Below are positions 23,276-34,528 of a stretch of 64,000 bases of DNA, in pieces. The DNA comes from Paraescarpia echinospica. Taxonomy: Eukaryota; Annelida; Polychaeta; Sabellida; Siboglinidae. The translations under genes and the position numbers were made by a program. The stretch lies in assembly GCA_020002185.1 (NCBI GenBank), contig CM034532.1:31404149-31468148 (forward strand). The letters run 5' to 3'. Within the stretch, counting starts at the first letter, position 1. Each line of letters starts with the position of its first letter. Under the pieces are notes generated by a model. The model was given only the letters and a program-made list of their open reading frames with translations. It ran no database searches and was not told the origin of the DNA.

Positions 23276-24049
23276 CTGTTGACATCATTCCTTTCTGCCA
23301 AGCTTGGCAGGGCAAGCGATGGAATGATAAGTATGATCAGTCTGGGAAGTGGCGCGTACATATCTAAGGAAACACAGACCGACCGAGAGACGGCGCAGAC
23401 ACGCTCAGCCGCCCGCAGTCATCCAGCCAGAAGGCGGCCATAAAACGCCGACTGAACGGCGTTCGCCGATTCCGTCGCCGCCGAGATAATTTCTAAATGA
23501 CGAACGTGGCGCCAACAACCGGAATAGAAATGTATTGTGTAAATGCCGCCTCCGGCGTAAATCAGCGAGGCTGATCCCCGGGGCGGGATCAATGACGATC
23601 ACTCGCAGTCCGCGGGGCAACGAACGCCGAACTATGTCGGCTTGTCACTTGCCGGCTGACTCGGTGTGGCGTGACAGCCAAACAGCGTCAACACCAGTAT
23701 AAACCGTCGCAATGCCATCGAACGGCAATTCAACGCAACACAGGGGCTGCGGAGTGCACCAGTACCACTGGCTGAACGACCAATCGAAACGTACATGTGC
23801 CAGTTACTGTTTAAATTGTTAACCAGTTAGATTCCGCGCTTTATTTCTTTCTTTACTTAATTACGGGCACTTAGCTGTAATCGCCGTTCATTGACCGTCG
23901 TCACTGGCCTCACGAATGAAAACAGGCATTTCACAGAATTGCTTTTTCAACTGGAGCTTGTTTCTGGAGTCACGGGGCGTGGACAACAAATGCATAGGGG
24001 TCGATGGATTTTGGGGTGCCATTTTAGGTTTTGGATCAGCCTTGGTGGG
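23276..24049. other. No gene seen; GC-rich part 23360-23800
   Basis: About 400 bases here are richer in CG dinucleotides than the surroundings (23380-23790). Several short open frames lie on both strands and none is recognised. It could be an old transposon end or a regulatory region; I cannot decide. Confidence 0.3.
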
Positions 24050-24335
24050 GGGATTGATGTTTTGGCGAGTCTCAAAGGGGTGCAAATCAAGGTTTTTGGA
24101 AAGCGTGAAGTCGATAGCAAGCAACGGGAGGAGGGTGCAAATTCAGGTTTTAGAGAGCCTCAAGTTGGATGTTTTGGCGAGCCTCTGGAGGTGGAAATTG
24201 AAATTTTGGAGAGCCTCAAGGTGAGTGTTTTGGTGAGCCTCAAAGGCGGTGCAAATTGAGGTTTTTGGAGAGCTCCAAAGTGGGTGTGGGCGTTTTGCAC
24301 CCTCAAGAGGCGTGCAAATCGAGGTTTGTGTACGG
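24050..24335. repeat. Degenerate tandem repeat, about 57-bp unit, 5 units
   Basis: Recurring words in order: gtgcaaatNNaggtttttgg, agagcctcaag, NtgNgtgttttggNgagcctc. Units begin near 24084, 24138, 24192, 24249 and 24312, diverged from each other by roughly 20 percent. Open frames through it are repeat-derived. Confidence 0.7.
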
Positions 24336-25394
24336 TAGATGTACTTGTAAGTACCACCGAAACCCTTCGTTAGTGGGGATGACCAGGGGTAGTAATAATA
24401 TTACGGAAGTTCGTTGAATCATGATTTACACTTCGACCCACTTGCTGTCTTTGTCGGTCTTGTTTAAAAATCAGTTGGTACCACAATTGGCTCACAGTCC
24501 GAAAGCCGAAAACGGAATGTCAATAATGTGATTGTTTAAGGTAGCTACTAGCTAGATACACGTTTCGTTATGTCGATATGTCAGTATTTTTGATTTACTG
24601 GACAGCCACTAGCTCGCTAGGATGATAAAAAGCACTGGCGGAACGTTAACAAGAGATAACAAGAGCTTCGTCCGTCTGCTTCACCGGCAGTAATTCGTTT
24701 GATTTGTAGGAAATTACTTCTCCACCAGACTTTCCTGAAGGCTTAATTCGAAAGTTGAACGGGCTGTCTATCTGCGCCGCTACAGGAAAACGTAGTTGAG
24801 ACAAATTGGTGTAAAATCCACTATTTTCTTACGGCACAAGTCGAATTTATTGAACACTACCAGAACCAGTTAACGTAAGTCAGGTTTATTCTGGCAACAG
24901 TAGGCGTACTAAGCTACTCTCTCTTGTTTTGACCAATGCAGTTGTAGAACAGGGTCAGGTGACAACAGGTTGTGCGCAGGCGCATAACTCGGCGGCTAGC
25001 CTCGTTTTGACGTTCGCGCCATGGCTGCTGTCGTGCAGCGACCAGACGGAAGCCATTCAGTAGAGCAAATTGGCAGGTTACTTCGGCGAGGACCAAACGG
25101 CAGAAGGAAACAATTGCATGAGCAAATTGACTGGGTCCTTCCTATGGCCTGAACCGGTCATCCATTAACTTGAGCATTATGCCCCTCAACGACCACACAT
25201 ATCGCTATCGATTCGTTGCCATGACACTCATTATGAAACACGGGCGTTTTGTGGTGAAAACAGCAATCTCGACTAACCACAAACAAAACTTGTACAAGAC
25301 TTGTGTTGGAGCTATATATCAAAACACTCACCCTAAAAACACTACGGTTATGTTTTGAACTTATCTTCAAAACGCTACAGTTCTCATGTTCAAA
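24336..25394. other. No supported gene; one small ORF at 25021-25152
   Basis: An ATG at 25021 on the + strand opens 43 codons (MAAVVQRPDGSHSVEQIGR...) ending at TGA 25150. The codons are GC-rich compared with the surroundings, but I recognise no family and see no splice context. Nothing else is supported here. Confidence 0.25.
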
Positions 25395-25404
25395 ACTGGG
25401 TTCC

Positions 25405-25548
25405 TTTAATGTTTCCCTGGATGCCTCCTAGAGAAGGCGAGATGGTGGTCGATTGAACAGGACTGCCAGAGCGTAAAGTGTAAAGCCATTTGAGCAGTCT
25501 TGAGGACTGGTTACTGCACTATATAAGAACTTACCTTTTCCCAATGAT
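25405..25548 (+). mobile_element. SINE copy 2, 3' half only
   Basis: The block ggatgcctcctagagaaggcgagatggt onward matches the 3' part of the SINE at 33330-33425, including 'cgattgaacaNg-ctgcNag', 'gtaaagtgtaaNgc' and ggNtactgcactatataagaac. The tRNA-like head is missing, consistent with 5' truncation on insertion. Confidence 0.7.
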
Positions 25549-25759
25549 GTTAGTTAGTTTCAACTTCTAACTAAATAATAATATTCTAACATCACGACCC
25601 CCAAGATGTGTTTTAGTCAGTCTCGAAGTCTATGAATATCGACTATTTCCCATAATTATGACAAGAGTGTTTCGAATCTAAATTTAAACATGCTGGAGTG
25701 TTGTTTTGGGCCAGGTTCAAAACATTACCCGTGGTGTTTTGAACATCCCACACTGGCAG

Positions 25760-26215
25760 TAGTGTATTTGAAATCATCGCATCTAAAAAACATACATTTT
25801 GACATCAACTTTGTGGCTCTATGTTGTGTAGTTCTTTAGATATAGGAATAATAAGCTTTGAAGAGCGCCATCTTTAAAAATGGCGGATATAGGCATGTTG
25901 ACGAAGGTAAAACGTTATATTTTTTGAAATCGCTATCCTCCAAGCTACTCAAAAACGTAAACTATACGGCTCTATGTAACGTAGTTATTAAGATATCGTT
26001 ACATTTATATTGACAAAAGTCATCTTTAAAAATGGCGGATGTGAATGTCGGAGAAGCCAAAAAGTAACAAATATGTAATCTTTTTTGCCCCTAAAACCTA
26101 CATCTAGATACAAATATTATTGCGCTATGAATCGCAGTTATTAAGATATGAGGAAACTGAATTCGGCGGCCATTTAAAAAATGGCTGCTATTTCTGAATG
26201 CAACAAAATCTGGAA
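25760..26215. repeat. Satellite-like array: three units of about 153 bp
   Basis: A 'ggctctatgttgtgtagttctttagatat' type block recurs at 25815, 25968 and 26122 (spacing 153 and 154). In each unit it is followed by a palindromic gccatNtttaaaaatggc core (25867, 26024, 26168). Units differ by about 25-30 percent. No coding content. Confidence 0.7.
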
Positions 26216-26523
26216 TGCCTCCGATGTTTAAAATGGTTCTCATGGTGTATGAAACAGATGAGCAATGTGTCTTGCTTTTATAAAAAAAAGTGCACAATCT
26301 TTTCACATATCCGCGGGACTACAGTGGAGGAAACAATACCAGAACTACGTTATTACACATACTTTGTCAATTCGGAACTATACAGTTCTCCTACTAACCG
26401 ACATCAGTGTCTACATTGTTGTGAATTGTATAGAGTGTCTAAAGCTATAACTGTGGATATAGGAAGGCTTGTGATTACAATGGCCCGTATATATGTTTAC
26501 AAAAATACTTACTTACGTAGACA

Positions 26524-26592
<69 letters not shown>
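26524..26592. repeat. TG microsatellite, about 32 units
   Basis: Uninterrupted (TG)n after tatatg and ending in tgctgcg. Confidence 0.97.
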
Positions 26593-26595
<3 letters not shown>

Positions 26596-28258
26596 CGTTT
26601 AAAAGTTGATGCCTTAGTGCCATTCATCACAAAAGCACAAGACAAGGAGTTAAAAACAAAATGGTTGCTTCCCAAAATGCCAATAATACAAATGAATTAA
26701 ACCGGTGCCCCTGAAATGGCGTAGCACCTACTGATATTTATGATATTTTGTTAACTCTGCTTCGAGCACGGTGACACATGTGGTTTTCTTATATATGCAT
26801 TGTCAAATTACGAACGGATTCTGGACGCGGCTGTGCGTAATCGAGGGGTCGTCTGGGCAATTGTGTATACGAATCTGACGTGGACGAATGTCATTGGTCG
26901 TCGTGGTGATGTGTAGAATTCAAAGTTATCTGTACTACAAAATGATGAATGCACTTCGTCTATACCTACACTAGAAGTAACAAGGGCAAGTGGGTGCCAC
27001 GGTGTCTAGTTGTGTTCCGACACAATTTGGGATAGGATACGGAAAATGACAACAAACGCATGCACGCTACAGCCAGAGTCGTGTCGGAGAGTCGACTACA
27101 CACGACAAGGCTACGTGGAATTAGCACCGACTGAAGGAAGGAGACGCAGAAGTGGGAAACGGGAAGGTAGGCTATAACTAACGTCACACCGCACAACACA
27201 ATCGGGGAAAGAAGTCACCTTCAACGAGTCACGGAGTCGCTAGCGTCACGGTCAAGTGGTCAACAGCCGTACTCGACGGACTTCGAGGGGGGACCAAATG
27301 TCAAGTGGCGTCGTTTTGCTACTAGAAACACAAATGTGGTACTAGCAGAAACACAACCACGGCAAGCAGCGTCCGCCAAGCACATAATAATGAAAAGTAT
27401 ACTATCAATGCAAATACATTATGCATGTTGTGTGAGTTTGCATTATTTGGTGACCGAATGCAATTCCTTGCACAACCAGCCGTCGTGATTTAGATTTAGC
27501 GTAACTTGCTAGATGCTAGATTAGATGAACATCGTTGCATTCAAACATGTGTTAAAACATATTCCACAACTACATGAGAAGGGTGGTTTGCGCGTAGATA
27601 CGACAAATGTTGGACTCTCGAGAGGTCAAAGGCTTCACAGTGCCCTTGCCGCCCGGGGCTTTGCTCTGGAAAGCAATCTTATTAAATATTGTTAAAACCG
27701 AAACTTTCATAACGACGGGAAACGCTGCACACGTTTTGATAAAGCTATATAAAGTCAACTGTACACATTGATCAGGGTTTCCATTCATTAAAAACATGAT
27801 GCACGGGAATATAACGGTGTCGATCACCACAGACGAAAGGGACAACGCAACGTATCTCTTCAAGACTAGTTCACTGTTTTCTCTTAATAATATTTCGTTT
27901 TAGGAAAACAGTTGGTATGGTTGCAAAAGGGAAAACACTAGACACGAAGCATAATAGTCATTAGATACCCTGTCTGAAAAAAACTGACAAAGAACATTCT
28001 GGACCAATACTAAATACTGCTGATGTCGCAGTTGTTTGCCGCAATACAAAACAATCATTAGCGTTGATATATCAATGGGGTATGCCCCAGACATTTCATG
28101 TAGACGGACACGTTTGTGGGAAGTCCAAACGGAGCTCACTGTGACGTTACTCTGATGAATGATATAATAAATGTGTACATGCTCGTGATATATTCAGCGC
28201 AAGTGTTACAGTGGATTCGTAAGGAATGTTCCCGGTGCGCAGTGGAGAGATAACGTAC
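26593..28258. other. No gene seen; would be intron 4 of the syd-1-like gene
   Basis: This lies downstream (minus strand) of the last exon found. The missing 3' exon or exons must be here or further left. I looked for an acceptor followed by a frame in phase 1 and found no convincing one. A 97-codon minus frame at 27863-27570 is not recognised. Confidence 0.35.
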
Positions 28259-28466
28259 CTGAACGTTCTGGCCAGATGTCGAGAAGATACTGCAATACCT
28301 CGATGTGTTTGCGGAAGTCGAGTGCATCCTGTCCCGTCGTGCTCTTCAGTGACGGACACAGCAGCACGGGGCCGAAACACACAGCAATGTTCTGTGTAGT
28401 CATCTTATTTGTGTTCGCCTTGACGGCGACTCGCTTCAGATGGTCCAGCAACAACTCCATCGTGTC
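28259..28466 (-). CDS. syd-1-like RhoGAP, coding exon 4 (end of RhoGAP domain)
   Basis: Acceptor tgttgcgacag precedes DTMELLLDHLKRVAVKANTN, continuing to KMTTQNIAVCFGPVLLCPS and ending HIEVLQYLLDIWPERS at a gtacgt donor (exon end 28259). The Asn-Lys-Met and 'N-(I/L)-A-(V/I)-x-F-G-P' block is the hallmark of the C-terminal half of RhoGAP domains, where it contacts the GTPase. The exon enters in phase 0, matching the exon ending at 43796, and leaves in phase 1 (208 bases). Intron 3 between them is 15.3 kb. If the downstream intron were retained, the frame would add 16 residues and stop at 28206. The true C-terminal exon was not located. Confidence 0.9.
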
Positions 28467-28859
28467 CTGTCGCAACACAAGCATGTCAGAGGTGGGGTCT
28501 TATACATGCATCAAGTGTTGTTGTTGTTATTATTATAGTGTTGCATTTATAGTGTGCCATGTATCCGGATAAATTACATGTTCAAACGCGCCAACAACAG
28601 TACAAGTGAGATTAATTAAAATGAACTAAAACATATTAAAATGGATTAGTTGGGTAAAGCCGAGCAAATAAAATATATGTAAACATTAAAAAAAAAAGTC
28701 ACGAGTTAACAGGTTATATACCATTACTGTAGTAAACATGGTGCTTAAATTACTTAAATAAATAAATCCAAAATACATTACAAAGTGTCATTGGTCCGAA
28801 CTGCAAAATGTCACAAAGTATTGGCGTGTCAATAAGTGTGACCTAAATGTGGCAATATT
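28467..28859. other. Intron 3 sequence, nothing recognised
   Basis: Directly upstream (minus strand) of exon 4. AT-rich with short poly-A runs. Confidence 0.4.
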
Positions 28860-29165
28860 ACAGCATGAAGAAATGCTTAACATGAAGGTAGCTGGAAGCA
28901 GAATGCGACGAACAGGACACATACAGAGAACGGACGAGGGCATGCAGGCAAAGAAAGCATAGAACACAGAAACGGGCGGTAGAAGAAGAGAAAGAGCGAA
29001 ATTAAGACGAAGAGATGGCGTTAGGAGAGATGTTGAAAATGTGAGGGAGAACCACCGAGAGCGAGGAAAATGACACAAGACCGTGGTAGATGGAGATGAA
29101 TAGTCGACAAGGCAGAGGAACAAACTAACTGGTATGTCCCCCCACCCCAACAACCACCACCCCAC
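28860..29165 (+). mobile_element. LINE 3' tail fragment 1
   Basis: + strand codons give MLNMKVAGSRMRRTGHIQRT, later KLRRRDGVRRDVENV and, in a shifted frame, a 'DRGRWR-IVDKAEEQTNWY' type ending at about 29140. This is the arginine-rich closing part of endonuclease-RT LINEs of the same broad family as LINE C. Only the last 100 codons are present, with frameshifts. Similar tails occur at 36270-36500, 42460-42600, 43330-43640 (+) and 53420-53590 (-). Confidence 0.6.
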
Positions 29166-29514
29166 AAGGGACTAGAGGGGAAGAAGAGGAGCAAGACGCA
29201 TGTGTAGGCGTGTGTGTGTAGTGTGTGTACCTACATGTGACCTTTTCAAAGACCTCATTGTGACCTGATGACCTTTTCTGCTAAGACCAATTGTCGTAAT
29301 CAAAACTTTGCCTCCGTGTTACACATCAAGAAAACGCATTTCCTGTGTAAACGAAGGAAGTTTAAATAGAATGGATCCGTGTAATGTTCTTGTTTTCACA
29401 TGGCCACGTAGTACACACAATAACCGTTTCCTTGTCTCGACACTTAGCACGATGCAATACTATACTCGTTTATTCGCACGCATAATATACACTTTTGAAA
29501 CGTAGGTACTTAAC

Positions 29515-29860
29515 TAAACCAGCAGCATTATCATGTAACATACATATTAATAATACGAAGGTCGCTGTGTGCCGCAGGTCTTCCTGAGGGGTAAATATAT
29601 TTTCTTTCACTGAAGTCTCTGTGGGCCAGGTTGCCTTCCTCTCATTCGGGTGTGTTGGGCAATCTTGTACGAGGTGTTTCTTTGTCATTGGAGCCGTGCC
29701 ACAATGACGCATGTCGGTTTCTCCAATGTGTACTTTGGTGTGCATGTGATGCATGCCTGGTATAATGTTTAATATGTGATTTATAAATCTTCCATCAACA
29801 ATACGTCGCAGACTAACAATGTTTGTTTGGTCACGTATTCGATGAAAGGGCGGCGGGGAT
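29515..29860 (-). mobile_element. LINE 3' coding fragment with CCHC-like/RNase H-end motif
   Basis: The minus frame 29754-29470 contains MRHCGTAPMTKKHLVQDCPT, then TWPTETSVKENIF and a TATFVLLI tail. The 'CGTAPMT-EHL-QDCP' pattern followed by 'TWP...LRRTAAFV' is typical of the C-terminus of Jockey/I-type LINE ORF2 proteins. The upstream frame (29860-29760) reads 'RRIVDGRFINHILNIIPGMH' and fits the same element. The fragment is in intron 3 of the syd-1-like gene, same strand. Confidence 0.65.
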
Positions 29861-31540
29861 ACGGGGTGTAGAAGGGATTATATTCATTGTATATGTCGGC
29901 ATTCCTCGGGAGTTGTCTTGCCGTATCGGATGGCAAGGTCCGTCGTTACCGCCGTATCATCGAGACACAATCGATACTCTCGCCGCGTCTCCCAATAATC
30001 GCTCTGATATCATTCGTTATTTATACCTGCCAACGCGTAACGACTACAAATGGCCGGTCATTAAAATACGCGAACCGACATCCATCGATATAGTATATAT
30101 TACGTGCGTAATTTCCATCCGTGTGATAATAATCCCGCTTTCGCGTAATCAGATGTCTATCTGATTATTATTGCCCGATATCATGAAATGCTAACTTATT
30201 CTTGTCGTGTCCGTCGCACGAGGTGTTGCCAACTGAATATCTACTAGTGTAATAAAAAAACAGAACAACGGAAGTTATATGTTACCAAATTACTAGAAGA
30301 AGTAGTAGAAATTATATAATTAAAATGGTAGACGTAAACTGAAATTATACTTGTAACGTGTTATAGGTGAGTGAATACATTGTTTTTAGTATTGTTCTTG
30401 TTGTTGTTATTGTAACATTTATAAATGAACCACAAGTTTCTGTCACCAAGCGAACATATATCACAGACGCATTATTGCAGGAAAAACCAGTTTCACCTAA
30501 TAATTATTTAACTTTGCTTCGCGATTCACAGCAGCAATCTTATCGAGTTGATTAAGTTGCAGAAGTGATTTTCTTAAATCAACAGCGGCACCAATCAACA
30601 GCTTAGACCTTAGGTAAATCGAATTTGTGGCAAGCAATTGTACCTGTTGCCCCTAGTGGAAATCATTTGGTCGTATCGACATTAAGCATGCGCGGAATTG
30701 GCAAACAGGACTGGTTCGACGATGACCGTATTTTGCACAACACCGTCACGAGGCTGTCTCGTCTCGCTGACAGGATCGATGACTGCGTACGGCCGAGCGC
30801 GGCCCGGGACAACATACAGCTAGGCGGCTTCGTTTAGCTAACACGGCACGGTCGTTTTGAATGAGCGCGTCACCTCCAGGCACGGTCGCTGTAGCTACGG
30901 GAAGCGCATATCCAGGGAGGTGAATTTGGACAGACATTGGACCATGGTCTGCTTATTTGGAATTATTTCATTTTATTTCCCCCTTATATTGAGTACGTTG
31001 CATCATTACATTTTGACATAAAGATCTAATAAATGACTGAGCTTGGCTATTCCTTCCGATATCCTAGACACATCACTGGGTTAGTCTACTGTACATATTT
31101 GGTTCGACGACGTAACTTTATATGTTTAGAAACTTATGTTTACATACATAGCACATTTGATTTCTATGCAAATGCGTGAAATACAAATGCATGTGAAAAC
31201 AATTAAACGTAGGTGCTTAAGGCAGGTTCAAAAGAGACTACAAATACAACTGTGTTTGAACAATTTAAAAAAAATGCCTATACGTGTTAGCATACATACA
31301 ACTTGAAACATTAAAGTCAACGTCACTTCTTAAAACAAAAAAATACTAAACAAAATTATTTTCATCCAAGTAAATTATTTTGTATCCAGTTTTTTTTACC
31401 AAATTCAAATACGATTGGTAAAAAGCGGCTAAATGACCCGACTACATTTTTCAAATGTATTTGCATTAATTTTGAACCGAAGTCATCAACACTGCATGGC
31501 AATCTAACCTTGTAAATGTAGCCGCATAATGCTCATATGA

Positions 31541-31572
<32 letters not shown>

Positions 31573-33138
31573 CACACACACACCTATATAGATATATATA
31601 CATTTATATGTGAGTGTGTGTGTATGCGATCGCGACGCCGTGCAAACATGATAAACACAGTGAGTTATTTAGTTGTAACTGATTGGCAAAAGAACCACGC
31701 AGTTAACCGGAACGCGTACGCATATTTAAATATAATCGTATTGCTACTAGAATAAATAGGGTTGAACGTAACTGCCCGCCAGTTTTCCTTTAATAAGCCC
31801 GAAGCTTTTTTTCTACAATTTGAATGTTTCTCCCATGAACATTCAAAATGTATACAAATGCTAAATGTACGCTATTGATAATATTGCGGGAGCAGGCGGT
31901 GCTGACCACAAACTAGTTTGCTGGAATTGGTCTTTGAAGTAAGCTTGTTCCCACAATCAAGACCACAAGTGGTTCGAAGTAAACGAATTAAGTGAACTTC
32001 TTAGTCCCACTGTTACCACCCCTGGCTTGGGAGGGCGACTCCGAGTTACGGAACACGACCTCGTTTTAAAGGGAGCCAGTCTGTTCCTCGGGCCGGAATA
32101 AGCGGGCGCAGTTATTAGTAACACGACGTCTGTTGAACGTAGGAACATGGGACATCATTGAACATCAAAGGTTAACTCAGCCCGACTCGGCCGTATTGCC
32201 AATAAAGCTTGTTTTGAAACAAGACGTTTTGTTTACTATTTGAACATGCTACGGGGTCGTACCTTCAAAATTACGAACGTTGTTACAGGCTTACTAAACA
32301 CAACAGTCTACCTTCAACATAGTTAGTATAGTCTTAAGAACATTATATTAATTAATTAATGAAAAACTAGGAACAGACTGCCTCTTTTTAATAAACGATT
32401 CTAAATAAGGATTTAGGGGCCGTGGGCTATGTCGCAGTCCTAACTAAGCCACCGGTTGGCACGGCGAGAGGCTGGTCACCGTCCATGTTATACGGTGCAC
32501 CGTGCCGAACAAATCTAATCAAGGCGCATAAAACGTGAAGATAATGAAGGAAATCCACTTAGACTGCGCGACACGGCGAATGTTCGGACTTCTGAACGCC
32601 GAACCGTTTGATCATTTCCTATTACCCATTTCATTAGCATCCCGCCAGCATATGACCAATTTAATGGTTCGGTCCTGCTCCGAGGCAATACTTGTAGCGA
32701 CTGCACGTAACCTAGCGTGTTACGTAGACGGTGATCAGCGTAAGTAAGGATGCGTCTCACGTCACTTCTTACGCCAGTCCAGCGAGTCGCTTGACTGCGG
32801 AACAACCTGTCAACCACTGGAGAACTGGCAAAATCACCTGACTTTCGTAAGGCCAAACCAAATGGCTGCTCGTTTCCAATGACCCGACATAACTATATAT
32901 CGTTGAAATGTAAGACTCTTCGACAACAATTTTATTTCAGGAAACTTGATCAACCCACAAGTGATGATAGACTAACATATACAGCGCACGGTCTTTTAAT
33001 ATATTCTGCCCGTAAATTAAAGAAAATATAAATGTATAAGAAAACAAATATGCGCGCACATGTGCGTATGCGCGCGACCGTGCGTGTGTGTGAAAACGTA
33101 ATTAGAATGATGCACACTTATTCAAAGTATTATTTATA
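29861..33138. other. Intron 3 sequence (3.3 kb), no gene seen
   Basis: Includes a TA/CA microsatellite at 31537-31600 and poly-A/T stretches. Open frames (for example 29823-30164 and 30625-30837, +) have no recognisable domains. A short tttt/aaaa-rich 1-kb stretch near 31250-31400 is featureless. Confidence 0.4.
31537..31625. repeat. TA/CA/TG microsatellite
   Basis: Consecutive TA runs, a cacacacacac run, more TA and then tgtgtgtg. Confidence 0.85.
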
Positions 33139-33425
33139 AGTGGAGCGCAGCGGCACAGTAGATAGAGCATCGGATTCTCAATCGAGAGAACACGGGTTCG
33201 AAACCTGTGCTGCCGTGTCGAACCTTGAGCGAGTTCGTTCACTCTACGTTGCTTCAGTTCACACAGCTGTATGAATACGTACCCGGCTATAGACAGTGGT
33301 GGGCATTTGTTATAGCATGTCTGAATGCGTCCCAGAGAAGTCGAGATGGTGTTTGATTGAACACGTCTGCTAGGGAGTAAAATGTAACGCCCGAGGACGG
33401 GATACTGCACTGTATAAGAACATAC
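33139..33425 (+). mobile_element. tRNA-derived SINE, copy 3 (most complete)
   Basis: The head gcagcggcacagtagatagagcatcggattctca then gggttcgaaac gives box A and box B at the expected 30-40 base spacing, and it can fold as a tRNA-like cloverleaf with an acceptor-like gcag/ctgc pairing. The body continues with cgtgtcgaaccttgagcgag, 'gaatacgtacccggctatag' and 'gatggtgtttgattgaacac', and ends ggatactgcactgtataagaacatac followed by a T-rich tail. It is about 285 bases. It is not a tRNA gene: the anticodon arm is distorted and a conserved body follows. Confidence 0.8.
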
Positions 33426-33957
33426 ATTTTTATTTAGTAGCATGGAAATTATCAACAAGCACATTACGATTGATTGAGTAGATGCGCATCTGAGCAACAT
33501 GACATTCTGGAATTCCTGTGCAAAACGCCCGAGTCCCAGCCCAGCTATACGACGACCGTGTACCTGACAGGACACCTATCGTTATAACAAAGTCCAAGAG
33601 ACTGCCACTTAACCGACACGTCCACGATGTGGCGAGACCGCGCATTTATCGCGTTATCTCACACCCATGGATATTACTCGCAAATTAAATCCGTGACACT
33701 GGCAGTCTGGGCCGGCAGCCCATCACTTATCGACCGGCGGCGATCATCCGAACACGGACAGGCACGGAGAGGGACGGTCAAGTGTAGGATGTATAGGCGC
33801 ATGATTAAGGCGCTAATCAATAATTATACGCGTAGATACTTCATAATCGTCGAGTAAACTCCGCCGATCGACAACCGACTGACAAACCAGGCATACGACG
33901 AAAATTAATTACAAACTGCACACACCGTGATCTCTGTCTCGCCAAACCTCAAACCGT

Positions 33958-34165
33958 AGAAAAACATTCTATAGAATATTCTATAGGATTGTTGCAGATG
34001 GTTTTATATAGAATATTTTGTACAATATAATTCTATAGAATTTCTGAAGAACTCTATGAAAAGTGATGTGATAATATAGAAATAAAAGTGGGCATAAATT
34101 ATACAGAATTCGATAGATTTATGTAGAATATTCTATAGAATTCCAAAAAGAATATTTGCTAGGGG
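33958..34165. repeat. TAGAATTCTA-type AT-rich repeat, copy 2
   Basis: acattctatagaatattctatagg opens the block; tagaatattctatagaattcc and aatatttgctagggg close it. Same word set and same closing word as 2790-3020, in the same orientation, at similar length (about 210 bases). Confidence 0.55.
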
Positions 34166-34330
34166 AAGTCGGGATTGGCGTGAGTAAAAGTCGCATCTCG
34201 CACTATTTGGACTTATCGTTCGTGTAAAGGGTCACATAATTTAGCTGCGCTTTGTCTTGAAATTAAACGCGATGTCGCCTGATCAATCGGGGGCAAAAGA
34301 GTTTATTTCTGACATAGGCGCATAAACGAA

Positions 34331-34528
34331 CCACATGCACATAACACATGCACATAACACATGCACATAACACATGCACATAACACATGCACATAACACA
34401 TGCACATAACACATGCACATAACACATGCACATAACACATGCACATAACACATGCACATAACACATGCACATAACACATAACACATGCACATAACACATA
34501 ACACATAACACATGCACATAACACATGG
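34331..34528. repeat. 13-bp minisatellite, about 15 units
   Basis: Unit cacatgcacataa in perfect tandem from about 34331 to 34470. Some shorter units (cacataa) are mixed in toward the right end. The unit length of 13 gives open frames with a 13-residue period on the minus strand; these are not genes. Confidence 0.95.

Noticed and set aside
23020..23367. 115-codon repetitive + ORF
   Set aside because: A by-product of the 28-bp minisatellite, whose unit is not a multiple of three.
33139..33215. tRNA gene
   Set aside because: Box A and B are present, but the anticodon arm is irregular and the sequence continues into a body shared with other copies, so it is a SINE head.
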